A DNA stretch of 64,000 bases from an uncultured cyanobacterium (GCA_903903925.1 CAIVAU010000108.1:1-64000), one strand, 5' to 3'. Shown: positions 8,076-17,717, counted from the stretch's first letter. Notes: generated by a model from the sequence alone, not told the origin. Made by a program: numbers and translations.

Positions 8076-10683
8076 AAAATCTTTTCTATTCATCCGGGGA
8101 TGTCGTCGTTTACTCAAATTCCTGATCTGGATTTTGTTAGGATTAGTTTCAACTCTGTTTTTTGCAGTGGGAGGTATGTTCCCTCTGACTGCTCAAAGTT
8201 CGCCACCGCTATCCGTTGTCCAAACATTCACTGATACGGCGCAGCAAGAGCAGCGGGGTAGAGAATACTACGAAGCAGAGCAATTTTCGGAAGCAGTCAA
8301 AATCTGGCAACAAGTTCTTCGGAGTTACCAGTTATCCCAAGACGAGTTGAATCAAGCTAGAGTTCTGAGTAATCTTTCATTAGCCTATCAGCAGTTAGGG
8401 CAGTGGTCACAAGCTACCCAAGCCATGACTGAAAGCTTGAAATTCTTAAGGGCAAAGCGTAGTCATTCTTCACCAGAACATTTAAAAGTCCTTGCTCAAG
8501 TTTTCAACACTCAAGGCAATTTAGAGTTAGCAACTGGAAAGCCTGAAGCAGCGTTTTCTAGCTGGAAACAAGCCACTGAAATATATACTCGAATCAAGAA
8601 TGAGACTGGGGCGATTCGCAGTTTGATCAATCAGTCCCAGGCTTTGAGGGCTTTAGGGTTATATCGTCGAGCTTTATCTACCCTCACTCAGGTACAGGAA
8701 ATCATTCAGAAACAACCTGATTCCTTGCTCAAAGCAGCTGGATTACGTAGTCTGGGGATCAGCTTACGTTTAGTGGGGAAATTGGAACAAGCACAGCAGG
8801 TTTTGCAACAAAGTTTGGCGATCGCCCAAAAATTGCAATCTCCCCAGGAAATCAGTGCTGTATTAATTGATTTGGGCAATGTCGCCCGTACAAACAAAAA
8901 TGACCAATCTGTTTTAGATTTTTATCAACAGGCTATAGCTCTTGCTCCCTCACAAACCCTCAAAATCCGGGCGCAATTAAATCAATTGAGCATCTTAATT
9001 GAAACAAAGCAATGGGCACTGGCACAAGTTTTAGGGAGTCAAATTCTATCGCAACTTGCTAATTTACCTCCCAGCCGGACAGCAATTTATGCCCAGATGA
9101 ACTTAGTGGAGAGTCTAACTCACTTGCAGCAAGCGAATGTCCCAGATGCACCCATGATCGCAACTATTGCCCAACTAGTTGCAACCAGCTACCAACAGGC
9201 GAAAACCTTAGGAGACCAGCAAGCAGAAGCCTATACACTTGGGAAACTCGGTAGGCTTTACGAACAAACTCATCAATGGTCAATTGCCCAAGATGTCACT
9301 CAACAAGCACTGGTGCTAGCTCAAGCGATCAATATGCCTGAGATTACCTATCGGTTGGAATGGCAATTAGGAAGACTCCTGAAAGTGCGGGGAGATGTGC
9401 AAGGTGCGATCGCTATCTACACCCAAGCTGTCAACACTCTACAATCCTTGCGTCGCGATCTCGTCGGAATTGATCAAGATATTCAGTTTTCTTTTCGGGA
9501 AAGTGTAGAACCCTTCTATCGGGAACTCGTTGGTTTGCTTCTACAACGTGGAACCTCAAAACCCAGCCAAGAATCTCTGATCAAAGCGCGTCAAATCATA
9601 GAATCTTTACAATTGGCAGAATTGGATAACTTCTTCCGCGAAGCCTGTTTAGATACGAGAACCACGACCACTCAAATTGAGCAGTTTGATACTCAAGCAG
9701 CGATTATCTATCCTATCATTCTAGAAGATCGGTTGGAAGTTATTCTCAGCTTACCGCGACAACCACTACACCAGTACACAACGCCTCTGCCTCAAAGTCA
9801 ACTAGAGAATATTGCCGAAAAGTTGCGTCGCAATTTAGTCATCCGCACTAAAAATACTTTCAAACCGCTATCTCAACAAGTTTATGAATGGTTGATTCGT
9901 CCTGCTGAAACTGATTTAGCCAACAGTAAAGTCAAAACCCTCGTGTTTGTACTCGATGGTGTCTTGCGAAATATTCCTATGGCAGCTTTGCACGACGGTC
10001 ATCAATATTTAATCGAAAAGTACAGCATCGCGTTGACACCAAGTCTACAGTTACTACCTCCTAAACAGTTACAACCAGGAAAATTTAAGGTACTGAGCGC
10101 TGGGCTAACTGAAGCACGACAAGGCTTTTCGCCTCTTGAATATGTAGGAATAGAATTGAAGGCAATCAAATCTGAAGTGCCCAGTGTCGTTCTATTAAAC
10201 CAGGACTTTACCCGTGACAATCTACAAACGAAAATTCAATCAGATTTCTTTCCTATAGTTCACATTGCTACCCACGGGAAGTTCAGTTCTAAGGAAATAG
10301 AAACTTTTATTCTGACTTGGAATGACCGAATTCACATCAATGACCTAGATAACCTACTCCAAATCCCAGAACACAAGAAGCAACAGGCAATAGAACTTCT
10401 AGTTCTCAGTGCCTGTGAGACTGCAACCGGGGATAAACGTGCTGCATTAGGACTAGCAGGAATTGCCGTAAAAGCAGGTGCTCGTAGTACTTTGGCAACA
10501 TTATGGTCTGTCAATGATGGGGCAACAGCCGAGATGATGGGTCAATTTTACAAGGAATTAACCAACCCCAAACAGACCAAAGCAGAAGCTTTGCGTAATT
10601 CCCAATTAACTCTTTTAAAAGACCCGCAATATGAGCATCCAATTTACTGGGCACCCTACATCTTAGTTGGAAACTGGTTATAG
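8065..10683 (+). CDS. TPR-CHAT protein (caspase-like protease fold)
   Basis: 872 residues. An N-terminal membrane or signal segment (about 15-45) is followed by tetratricopeptide repeats (about 65-470). The C-terminal CHAT domain has the caspase-type dyad: His737 in HIATHG and Cys784 in LSACET, then GLAGIAVKAGARSTLATLW and the terminal YWAPYILVGNW. CHAT peptidases of cyanobacteria often sit next to FHA/TPS exoproteins. Here the genes overlap by 11 bases, so translational coupling is likely. A role in processing or surface display of the adhesin is inference. The N-terminal segment suggests an envelope location. Confidence 0.9.
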   Translation: MEAKKSFLFIRGCRRLLKFLIWILLGLVSTLFFAVGGMFPLTAQSSPPLSVVQTFTDTAQQEQRGREYYEAEQFSEAVKIWQQVLRSYQLSQDELNQARVLSNLSLAYQQLGQWSQATQAMTESLKFLRAKRSHSSPEHLKVLAQVFNTQGNLELATGKPEAAFSSWKQATEIYTRIKNETGAIRSLINQSQALRALGLYRRALSTLTQVQEIIQKQPDSLLKAAGLRSLGISLRLVGKLEQAQQVLQQSLAIAQKLQSPQEISAVLIDLGNVARTNKNDQSVLDFYQQAIALAPSQTLKIRAQLNQLSILIETKQWALAQVLGSQILSQLANLPPSRTAIYAQMNLVESLTHLQQANVPDAPMIATIAQLVATSYQQAKTLGDQQAEAYTLGKLGRLYEQTHQWSIAQDVTQQALVLAQAINMPEITYRLEWQLGRLLKVRGDVQGAIAIYTQAVNTLQSLRRDLVGIDQDIQFSFRESVEPFYRELVGLLLQRGTSKPSQESLIKARQIIESLQLAELDNFFREACLDTRTTTTQIEQFDTQAAIIYPIILEDRLEVILSLPRQPLHQYTTPLPQSQLENIAEKLRRNLVIRTKNTFKPLSQQVYEWLIRPAETDLANSKVKTLVFVLDGVLRNIPMAALHDGHQYLIEKYSIALTPSLQLLPPKQLQPGKFKVLSAGLTEARQGFSPLEYVGIELKAIKSEVPSVVLLNQDFTRDNLQTKIQSDFFPIVHIATHGKFSSKEIETFILTWNDRIHINDLDNLLQIPEHKKQQAIELLVLSACETATGDKRAALGLAGIAVKAGARSTLATLWSVNDGATAEMMGQFYKELTNPKQTKAEALRNSQLTLLKDPQYEHPIYWAPYILVGNWL

Positions 10684-10718
10684 GGGAGTGGCACTAAGAA
10701 AACCATTCAATCAAAATG

Positions 10719-11393
10719 TTAATAACGATTAATCACTAAATTAGAGTTTAAAGTTAATTGTAAATCTCGATTGGGGTAGATGAGCACTACCTCCTGACGT
10801 TTACGACCTCTCAACAGCGTTCCGCCAAGGGCACCCACTGCCCCACCACTGAAGATTTCTCCAATTTTTATTCGACCGCCAAAGATTTGTCCAAATAAAG
10901 CTGCCGCACCAGCACCAACAAGAGCGCCTTTAGTGATATCAGAATTGTTTTTATTCGTAATTGTTCGTTTTCGAGTCACAACCATGGAGGTGGCAGCAAT
11001 GGATAAATGCTGATTAGTGCTATGAAGTACAAGTGTGTGGGCGACAAACTGAGTCCCGCCTGGGACTGGTTCGAGTTGACCTTCAATTAAGCTATGGGCA
11101 GGAATAGCAACTCTACCTGAGTCTGCACGAATATCTGTTGCTACAGCCAGAGTCAAGGATTGTCTTTCTTGAGGAGTTACAATCACTTTCTCAGCTTTGT
11201 TGTATTGAATTGGAATTATCGCTCCAGATCTAACTACAAGCTGATTCGACTGGACAACTTTTTGCCCGACAGCATCTAGCTTGGTTGCAGCCACGACCGG
11301 ATGAGAAATCAGAATTTGTAAATTAGCAGTTGGAATTGTTCCTAATGTTATGAATATGAGAATCCGATACTGCCAGAGTTTAGAAATAAACAT
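10719..11393 (-). CDS. Secreted/periplasmic hypothetical protein with glycine-zipper segment
   Basis: 224 residues. The N-terminal hydrophobic segment (about 10-34, ending VVAATK) looks like a signal peptide. The middle (about 55-140) has VRSGAIIPIQYNKAEKV and VAIPAHSLIEGQL phrases, reminiscent of conjugal TrbI-like C-terminal domains. A Gly/Ala-rich stretch (about 155-195) resembles a glycine zipper. I cannot assign a function. It is convergent with the CHAT gene, 35 bases apart, with no strong terminator seen between them. Confidence 0.65.
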   Translation of the reverse strand: MFISKLWQYRILIFITLGTIPTANLQILISHPVVAATKLDAVGQKVVQSNQLVVRSGAIIPIQYNKAEKVIVTPQERQSLTLAVATDIRADSGRVAIPAHSLIEGQLEPVPGGTQFVAHTLVLHSTNQHLSIAATSMVVTRKRTITNKNNSDITKGALVGAGAAALFGQIFGGRIKIGEIFSGGAVGALGGTLLRGRKRQEVVLIYPNRDLQLTLNSNLVINRY

Positions 11394-11649
11394 TGAAGCT
11401 ACTTCTCCATCAGACTCAATAGACTCGTCCTAAATATAATTGAAGCACAACAAAAAGAACCAAAAATTAGACTCTTCCCGAGGTGATTGGCTGTGTCCAA
11501 AGTCCACAATAACCTGAGGTTGACGATGAGCGAAGTTCGAGGTGAACGTTTCGGCTATGTACCCCCAATAACTCTTTCGTCTAAAGAGATGCGCTGTTCA
11601 TTTGTTTGTGATAGATTTAAGTAACTCTTTGATCATAGAAGGATTTGTG
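11394..11649. other. Divergent intergenic region
   Basis: About 256 bases between the starts of the minus-strand secreted protein and the His-tailed small protein. It presumably holds promoters for both; no specific motif was recognised. Confidence 0.35.
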
Positions 11650-11976
11650 ATGTCAGAACATCATAAAGTTGAACGAGTTACTGAGTTGGCGCTTGATGCT
11701 GTGATTGATACAGTAGCAAATAACATTGCTAATAAGATCATTCATGGCATTGCCTCCCATGTTCCAGGTGGTCAGTCAGTTGAGGCTCTGATTGAAACTG
11801 AAGCTGATTTAATTCTTGATAACGCAATCAATCAAGCAGTTAATCAGCGTTTAGAAGGGATTGAAGGGGTGTTGACAAACCCTCAGAGGTTGAATCAGCG
11901 TGCAGACGGTGTGGAACAGGAGTTTGAACACCCTCCGCATCATCACCACCATCACCATCATCATCAATCGGAATAG
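11650..11976 (+). CDS. Small hypothetical protein with natural poly-His C-terminus
   Basis: 108 residues from ATG 11650, preceded by AGAAGGA at a fair ribosome-binding distance; an in-frame start at 11602 is less likely. The body is an amphipathic helical protein (VTELALDAVIDTVANNIANKI) and it ends in PPHHHHHHHHHHQSE. The run of His suggests metal binding such as nickel, copper or zinc, but no known family was recognised. It is followed by a hairpin at 12093. Confidence 0.65.
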   Translation: MSEHHKVERVTELALDAVIDTVANNIANKIIHGIASHVPGGQSVEALIETEADLILDNAINQAVNQRLEGIEGVLTNPQRLNQRADGVEQEFEHPPHHHHHHHHHQSE

Positions 11977-12092
11977 TCAGTGCTGGCGTTTAGGCTAGTG
12001 GAACAGTGAATATGCAGAAGAAATAAAACGACTAGCTGAAAAAGACGATTAAATTCATCAACCTACCCCCTAACAGAGATCGCCCCACCAGA

Positions 12093-12119
12093 AGCCTCTA
12101 GGATTGAATTCTAGGGGCT
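12093..12119 (+). terminator. Hairpin, possible terminator
   Basis: Nine-base stem AGCCTCTAG / CTAGGGGCT (one T-G pair) with a nine-base loop, followed by a short TTTG. It may end the transcript of the His-tailed gene. The weak T-tract lowers confidence. Confidence 0.45.
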
Positions 12120-12167
12120 TTGTCATTCTCTTGGTAAGCTGTTGCGCACTTAATTTGTATATGGGAC

Positions 12168-12184
12168 GTGGGCAAGATGCCCAC
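12168..12184. repeat. Small dispersed palindrome
   Basis: Perfect stem GTGGGCA / TGCCCAC around a three-base loop. Its flanks have the form of a short dispersed cyanobacterial repeat. No function is implied. Confidence 0.45.
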
Positions 12185-12573
12185 ACTACAATAATTTTAC
12201 GTTTTCGTCTTATACAATTTAGCTGCGCAATCTGCATTTCAGCATTTTTCAGACCTACAGATCCTAGATCCGGAAGAAATCGATACTTTATCAACTTTTT
12301 ATATGGGTTCCATAAAAGTTTTTAGGTCTTGATGTGGCTTCATCCTAGACTGTGGCAACGTTTTAGAGCGTTTGTATTCAACCAATGAAATTCAGTAGTA
12401 TGTAAAAATATCCGGAATGGATACCAAATCGAAGAATAAGTGTGAGAGGATGATCTCAGGGAAACTACGAGGCTCTAGAAAAATTGCTACTTTAAGCGAC
12501 CTAGGATGATTTTGTTTTATCTTGAGTGAAAAAGACGTCTACCGTGTAATTAATTTGACTTACAGGTAAGTAG

Positions 12574-13401
12574 ATGAACAGCAAAGAACTGATTATAGAG
12601 GCAGGTCGGACTGAAAGTCAGTATTGGAAAGACCTGTGGAAATACAGAGAGCTATTCTACTTTCTGTCATGGCGCGATATTTTGGTGCGATACAAGCAAA
12701 CTGCCATTGGTATGGCATGGGCATTGATTCGCCCCTTCTTAACGATGGTAGTGTTTACCGTTGTGTTTGGAAGTTTAGCAAAGCTACCAAGTGAAGGTAA
12801 TGCGCCTTACCCAATTCTGGTTTATGCTGCTTTGTTACCTTGGCAGTTTTTCTCTGGTGCGTTGAGCGAATGTAGCAATAGTTTAATTAGCAACTCCAAC
12901 CTGCTTTCAAAGGTCTACTTTCCGCGTCTAATTGTGCCCACAAGTGCTGTGATTGTCAGCTTTGTAGACTTCATGATTTCTGGCATGATTATGCTAGGGT
13001 TGATGGCATGGTACAATTTTGCACCTGATTGGCGCATTTTGACTCTGCCGATGTTTGTTGTAATTGCCTTCGCAGCATCGATAGGTGTGGGGTTATGGTT
13101 AGCGGCTTTAACTGTGGAGTATCGGGATTTCCGCTATATCGTGCCGTTTATTGTACAGTTTGGTTTGTACATTTCTCCTGTGGGTTTTAGCAGCAAGATT
13201 GTTCCTGAACAATGGCGCTTGCTGTATTCACTCAACCCTATGGTAGGAGTGATTGAGGGTTTCCGTTGGGCAATTTTAGGCGGAGAATCACAGATAGATT
13301 TAGCTGGGTTTGCACTTTCTCTGGTGATAGTGGTACTACTACTGTGTAGTGGTATTTGGTACTTCCGCAAAATGGAGCGTACTTTTGCTGATGTGATTTA
13401 G
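12574..13401 (+). CDS. wzm: Polysaccharide ABC exporter, permease (Wzm-like)
   Basis: 275-residue ABC-2 type membrane protein of the O-antigen/capsule/teichoic-acid export family. It opens with the cytosolic segment SQYWKDLWKYRELFYFLSWRDILVRYKQT typical of the family, then has about six membrane helices (PYPILVYAALLPWQFFSGALSE region, about 70-95). The ATPase subunit follows 50 bases downstream. It exports a lipid-linked glycan across the inner membrane. Its 3' end is duplicated as a relic at 15871-15973. Confidence 0.92.
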   Translation: MNSKELIIEAGRTESQYWKDLWKYRELFYFLSWRDILVRYKQTAIGMAWALIRPFLTMVVFTVVFGSLAKLPSEGNAPYPILVYAALLPWQFFSGALSECSNSLISNSNLLSKVYFPRLIVPTSAVIVSFVDFMISGMIMLGLMAWYNFAPDWRILTLPMFVVIAFAASIGVGLWLAALTVEYRDFRYIVPFIVQFGLYISPVGFSSKIVPEQWRLLYSLNPMVGVIEGFRWAILGGESQIDLAGFALSLVIVVLLLCSGIWYFRKMERTFADVI

Positions 13402-13451
13402 GGTTTTGGTTAACTCCCGCCCAAGATCCGCCTTCTTCAAACGCAATTATC

Positions 13452-14762
13452 ATGAGCTACATGTCTGACACAGTAATTCGAGTTGAAAATGTAAGTAAAA
13501 AGTACGTTCTGGGTCACCAGCAGGAAGGGCGTCTCAACTACAAGTCTTTGCGGGAATCCATGGGTAATGGGGTAAAGTCGCTGGGTAAAAAACTTCTGAA
13601 ACCTTCTGGTAAAGGAATGATTAAGACAGCCCAAGAAGAGTTTTGGGCGCTGAAGGATGTGTCGTTTGAAATTAAGCAGGGCGATCGCGTTGGTATCATT
13701 GGTCGTAATGGTGCCGGAAAATCAACGCTACTGAAAATTCTCAGCAGAATTACAGAACCAACAAGTGGCTCTATCCGGATTAAGGGGCGAGTTGCTAGCT
13801 TATTAGAAGTAGGAACCGGTTTTCACCCAGAGTTGACGGGCAGAGAAAATATTTTTCTTAATGGTGCGATTCTAGGGATGAGTAAGGTAGATATTACCCG
13901 TAAGTTTGATGAGATGGTCGCCTTTGCAGAAGTTGAAAAGTTTTTAGATACGCCTGTAAAGCGGTATTCCTCAGGGATGTATGTGCGGCTAGCATTTGCA
14001 GTAGCAGCGCATTTGGAACCAGAAATTTTGATTGTAGATGAAGTGTTGGCAGTGGGAGATGCCCAGTTTCAGAAGAAATGTTTAGGCAAGATGGAGGATG
14101 TAGGCAAACAAGGTAGAACGGTTTTATTTGTTAGTCATCAAATGAGTGCGGTTGAATCTCTATGTACTAGAGGAATTCTGCTCGAATCTGGAAATATATG
14201 TCTGGACGGTACATCTGAGCAAGCTGTTGGAGTTTATCTTGAAAAGGCTTACAGTATTGGTCAAATTATGCCTTTATTTCAGAGAACTGATCGAAGTGGT
14301 TCTGGAAAAGTTAGAGCTTCCAGTTTCAGAATATTAAATGACGAAGGAGTACCGCAAAGTTCTCTAAAATCAGGCGAAAATTATTACTTTGAGATCGGCT
14401 ATTCAAACAAGATGACTAGTACTATTAAAAATGTCGTTGTGAGTCTGGATATTCTTGATGAAAAGGGTGTCAGAGTTCTATTACTACGCACTAATTTTTC
14501 TCAAAATAACGTTACTTTGAATCCTGATCAAGGTTACATTTACTGTGGGATAAAAAATTTGCCATTAGCTAATGGGTCATACAGATTTTCTATCTTTCTA
14601 TCACAGGCTGATGCAGAAGTACTTGACTACATTGAAGATGCTGCATCTATAGCTGTAGACGGCGGTGATTTCTTTGGCACAGGTAGTTCTGGTCTTCCAA
14701 GCCACTGCAAAATTTTAGCTAAAGCCAATTGGTCTACAGAATTATTTGAATTATGTCCGTAA
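13452..14762 (+). CDS. wzt: Polysaccharide ABC exporter, ATPase (Wzt-like)
   Basis: 436 residues. Walker A is GRNGAGKST (84-92), the signature YSSGM is at 172-176, Walker B ILIVDE is at 192-197, and an H-loop SHQ is near 230. The region from about 270 to 436 matches the extra carbohydrate-binding domain (Wzt_C) of exporters that recognise a finished, capped polymer. ATG 13452 or 13461 could be the start. Together with Wzm it forms the exporter. The C-terminal domain implies that chain ends are recognised, which fits the methyltransferases downstream (inference). Confidence 0.93.
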   Translation: MSYMSDTVIRVENVSKKYVLGHQQEGRLNYKSLRESMGNGVKSLGKKLLKPSGKGMIKTAQEEFWALKDVSFEIKQGDRVGIIGRNGAGKSTLLKILSRITEPTSGSIRIKGRVASLLEVGTGFHPELTGRENIFLNGAILGMSKVDITRKFDEMVAFAEVEKFLDTPVKRYSSGMYVRLAFAVAAHLEPEILIVDEVLAVGDAQFQKKCLGKMEDVGKQGRTVLFVSHQMSAVESLCTRGILLESGNICLDGTSEQAVGVYLEKAYSIGQIMPLFQRTDRSGSGKVRASSFRILNDEGVPQSSLKSGENYYFEIGYSNKMTSTIKNVVVSLDILDEKGVRVLLLRTNFSQNNVTLNPDQGYIYCGIKNLPLANGSYRFSIFLSQADAEVLDYIEDAASIAVDGGDFFGTGSSGLPSHCKILAKANWSTELFELCP

Positions 14763-14903
14763 TTTAAACTAATAATTCAGATTTGCAATTTTATATTTTA
14801 TAAATGAGATATATCTTGAGATCTCTCTACTCAACCTAATAGGAAATTTATCAAAGCTAAATGGTAAGTAGTTTTCACAGATAAGTCTATTCAATTGTAA
14901 GCC

Positions 14904-15848
14904 ATGCCACTAAAAACCCCTGTAGGTTTTTTCATCTTTAATCGCCCCGATTTAACGGAGCAAGTATTTGCAGCTATTGCCCGAGCTAAACCTAAAAAAT
15001 TGTTTGTAATTGCTGATGGTCCACGTTTTTCTGAAGAATTACAAAAGTGTGAACAAACAAGATCAGTCATTAATAAAGTAGATTGGGATTGTGAAGTTTT
15101 AACCGATTTTTCCGATAAAAACTTAGGAACTGGACGCCGTTTAGCAACTGGATTTGACTGGGTTTTTTCCCAAGTTGAAGAAGCAATTTTTTTAGAGGAT
15201 GATACGCTGCCAACTCCATCTTTTTTTGATTATTGCCAAACTCTACTTGAACGTTATCGCCATGATGAGCGAATCATGCATATTACTGGCAATAACTTTC
15301 AGAACCAAAAACGAAACGAGTACAGTTACTACTTTTCAAAATATACGCATGTTTGGGGTTGGGCTTCTTGGCGAAGATCTTGGCAGCATTTTGACTACTA
15401 TATGAAGACCTGGCCTGAATTTAAGAGAGCAGGTTTGCTTAAGCTTGTCTGTGAAGATCCATACGAACACAAGTATTGGACAAATATATTTGAGCAAATG
15501 TACGCTGACCCTCAAGTCATAGATGCGTGGGACTATCAATGGACTTATGCCTGCTGGACTCAAAATGGTTTGGTAATAACACCTAATAAAAACCTTGTTT
15601 CAAATCTTGGTTTTAACCGAGAAGATTCCACGCATACAGTAGGTGATAGTCCATTATCAAGATTGGCAACAACTGATATTTTGGAAGTAACTCATCCTCC
15701 ATTTATTGTTAGACATCGAGAGGCTGATGCCTATACTTTCAACCATATTTTTGGTGGTATAGATATGAAAAATGCAGATACTTTACCTGCAAAACTGCGT
15801 CAATATTTAGGTGAAACTAAACGACAAATAAAGAAAACTTTGGCTTGA
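14904..15848 (+). CDS. GT-A fold glycosyltransferase
   Basis: 314 residues. The N-terminus PVGFFIFNRPDLTEQVFAAI and the acidic metal-binding motif LEDD (97-100) mark a GT-A nucleotide-sugar transferase of the kind often annotated HlpA-like or GT2-like in surface-glycan loci. The later segment GWASWRRSWQHFD is typical of this group. It lies between wzt and a wzm relic. Donor and acceptor sugars cannot be read from sequence. Confidence 0.82.
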   Translation: MPLKTPVGFFIFNRPDLTEQVFAAIARAKPKKLFVIADGPRFSEELQKCEQTRSVINKVDWDCEVLTDFSDKNLGTGRRLATGFDWVFSQVEEAIFLEDDTLPTPSFFDYCQTLLERYRHDERIMHITGNNFQNQKRNEYSYYFSKYTHVWGWASWRRSWQHFDYYMKTWPEFKRAGLLKLVCEDPYEHKYWTNIFEQMYADPQVIDAWDYQWTYACWTQNGLVITPNKNLVSNLGFNREDSTHTVGDSPLSRLATTDILEVTHPPFIVRHREADAYTFNHIFGGIDMKNADTLPAKLRQYLGETKRQIKKTLA

Positions 15849-15870
15849 AGTTAATTAACATTAGACATAA

Positions 15871-15973
15871 GCGGCGAGTCACACATAGATTTAGCTGGGT
15901 TTGCACTGTCTCTGATGATAGTGGTATTTGCTACTTCCGCAAGATGGAACGCACTTTTGCTGATGTGATTTAG
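15871..15973 (+). pseudogene. Relic duplicate of the wzm 3' end
   Basis: These 103 bases match 13280-13401, the last ~40 codons of wzm including the stop (TAG at 15971-15973), with about eight substitutions. A 19-base stretch is absent; in wzm it lies between two copies of TAGTGGTA, so it was probably lost by slippage. There is no upstream wzm sequence, so this is a fragment left by rearrangement or by a former second exporter gene. Confidence 0.85.
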
Positions 15974-16043
15974 GTATGTGGTTATGTGTTCATCTATGCT
16001 AATCACTTTGAAAGTAATAAAATTAACTTGAAATTATTTATCC

Positions 16044-16838
16044 ATGAAAAATCTTACCCAGTTGATGAAGCAAGTATCTTCCAAATTAGTAATGAAAGTA
16101 ATGAATAGGCTAAATCATATTCATGACTCTAAAGAAGCAAGTTTAGAGAGAAAAATTCCCCCAGATTTAAGCACAGATGATGTAGAAACTGTTTTAGCTG
16201 TTCAGCCATACACTATGACAAGTCCAGAACGGATAGTCTCTCTGGTTGAAGCAGTTAAATATGTGATTAAAAATAATATTAATGGTGACATTGTGGAGTG
16301 TGGTGTTTGGAAAGGAGGAAGTATGCTGGCTGTAGCACGAACTTTATGCCAACTGGGAGATAGAAGCCGTCACTTGTATCTGTTTGATACATTTGAAGGT
16401 ATGACAGAACCAACTGCTAAAGATGTAGATTTTACCGGATATTCTGCTTCTACTTTGCTAGATAAAAGCAATAAAGAAGATGAAACATCGATATGGTGCT
16501 ATGCACCTATTGAGGCAGTCACAAGAATATTGCAAAGTGTTGGATACGAGCATGAAAAAATTCATTTTGTTAAAGGAAGAGTTGAGGAGACAATACCAGA
16601 GCAAGCGCCACAGAGTATTGCCATCTTACGTCTTGATACTGATTGGTACGAATCTACGTATCATGAACTGATTCACCTTTTTCCTCGTTTGTCCCCAGGT
16701 GGTGTAATCATTATAGATGACTACGGATACTGGCAAGGCGCACGCCAAGCAACTGATGAATACATTAATCAAAATCAGGTAAAAATATTGTTAAATAGAA
16801 TTGATGAAACGGGAAGAATAGGTGTTAAGTTGCCATAA
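16044..16838 (+). CDS. TylF/MycF-type O-methyltransferase
   Basis: 264 residues, class I SAM-dependent methyltransferase of the macrocin O-methyltransferase (TylF) family. The SAM-binding motif is IVECGVWKGGSM (83-94), followed by LYLFDTFEGM (111-120), LRLDTDWYEST (about 195) and IIIDDYGYW (about 222), the family's metal-binding acidic residues. It would methylate a sugar hydroxyl, probably in the exported glycan. The next gene begins 30 bases later. Confidence 0.88.
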   Translation: MKNLTQLMKQVSSKLVMKVMNRLNHIHDSKEASLERKIPPDLSTDDVETVLAVQPYTMTSPERIVSLVEAVKYVIKNNINGDIVECGVWKGGSMLAVARTLCQLGDRSRHLYLFDTFEGMTEPTAKDVDFTGYSASTLLDKSNKEDETSIWCYAPIEAVTRILQSVGYEHEKIHFVKGRVEETIPEQAPQSIAILRLDTDWYESTYHELIHLFPRLSPGGVIIIDDYGYWQGARQATDEYINQNQVKILLNRIDETGRIGVKLP

Positions 16839-16868
16839 TTGTGAATTCAATTTCATTACCTAAATAAA

Positions 16869-17717
16869 ATGAATTATCTAAACCTTGGCTGCGGTCGCCG
16901 CTTTGATCCTGGATGGAGTAATGTTGATTTTACCTCAACGGGTAAAGGTGTAATTGTCCATAACCTCACTCAAGGGATTCCGTTTCCTGATGCTTTTTTT
17001 AATGTTGTTTACCACTCCCACGTATTAGAACATTTTTCCCTTTATCAAGCAGAAGTATTTTTACAAGAGTGCTACCGTGTCTTAATTCCCCAAGGAATTT
17101 TGAGAGTCGTGGTTCCTGACCTAGAACAAATTACTCGAACCTATCTAAAGGCACTTGAATTAGCTAGAACCGGGTCTCAAGAATGGGCAGCGAACTATGA
17201 ATGGATTCTACTGGAGATGTATGACCAAGTAGCTCGAAATCACTCTGGAGGAGAAATGGCTGCTTATCTCTCTAAAGAAGATCTTGTTAACGCTAAATTT
17301 ATCCTCGGACGATGTGGATATGAAGCTAAAAATTTAATGGAAACTGCACAGCGACAGCGTGAACAATTGCAGCCAGCATCGGATAAAGTAGAGCAGTATA
17401 AACATTTATTGAAAGAGATTTATCGCTTATTCCGATATCCTAAACATCGGCGGGAATTCCTATTTCATCTTGTGTTAGGTAAAGAATACACAAACTTGCA
17501 AATTGGACGGTTTCGTCAAAGTGGTGAAGTTCATCAATGGATGTACGATCGCTACTCATTAGCGGTTTTATTAGAAAAATCTGGCTTCAAAAATATTATT
17601 CAGTGTACTGCCGCAGAAAGCTCTATACCAAACTGGACTAGCTTCAATTTGGATACAGAATTAGATGGCACAGTTTATAAACCTGATTCATTATTTATGG
17701 AGGCTATTAAACCCTAA
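16869..17717 (+). CDS. SAM-dependent methyltransferase
   Basis: 282 residues. Motif I NLGCGRR (5-11), then VDFTS, and FNVVYHSHVLEHF (motif II/III, about 47-60) with ECYRVLIPQGILRVVVPD. These show a class I (Methyltransf_11-like) enzyme. The C-terminal third, with FRQSGEVHQWMYDRYSLAVLL, is typical of methyltransferases in glycan clusters. The stop TAA shares its last A with the start of the next gene (17717), so translation is coupled. The substrate is unknown. Confidence 0.85.
   Translation: MNYLNLGCGRRFDPGWSNVDFTSTGKGVIVHNLTQGIPFPDAFFNVVYHSHVLEHFSLYQAEVFLQECYRVLIPQGILRVVVPDLEQITRTYLKALELARTGSQEWAANYEWILLEMYDQVARNHSGGEMAAYLSKEDLVNAKFILGRCGYEAKNLMETAQRQREQLQPASDKVEQYKHLLKEIYRLFRYPKHRREFLFHLVLGKEYTNLQIGRFRQSGEVHQWMYDRYSLAVLLEKSGFKNIIQCTAAESSIPNWTSFNLDTELDGTVYKPDSLFMEAIKP

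Larger units (their letters stand above)
11977..12573. other. Non-coding region with two hairpins
   Basis: About 600 bases without a convincing gene. It contains a terminator-like hairpin (12093-12119) and a dispersed GC palindrome (12168-12184). Short open frames here overlap the palindromes and lack ribosome sites. The 3' part presumably carries the promoter for the polysaccharide operon. Confidence 0.55.

Noticed and set aside
12104-12325. Plus-strand 73-codon frame and its minus-strand counterpart at 12070-12294
   Set aside because: Both cross a terminator-like hairpin and a dispersed palindrome and have no ribosome site.
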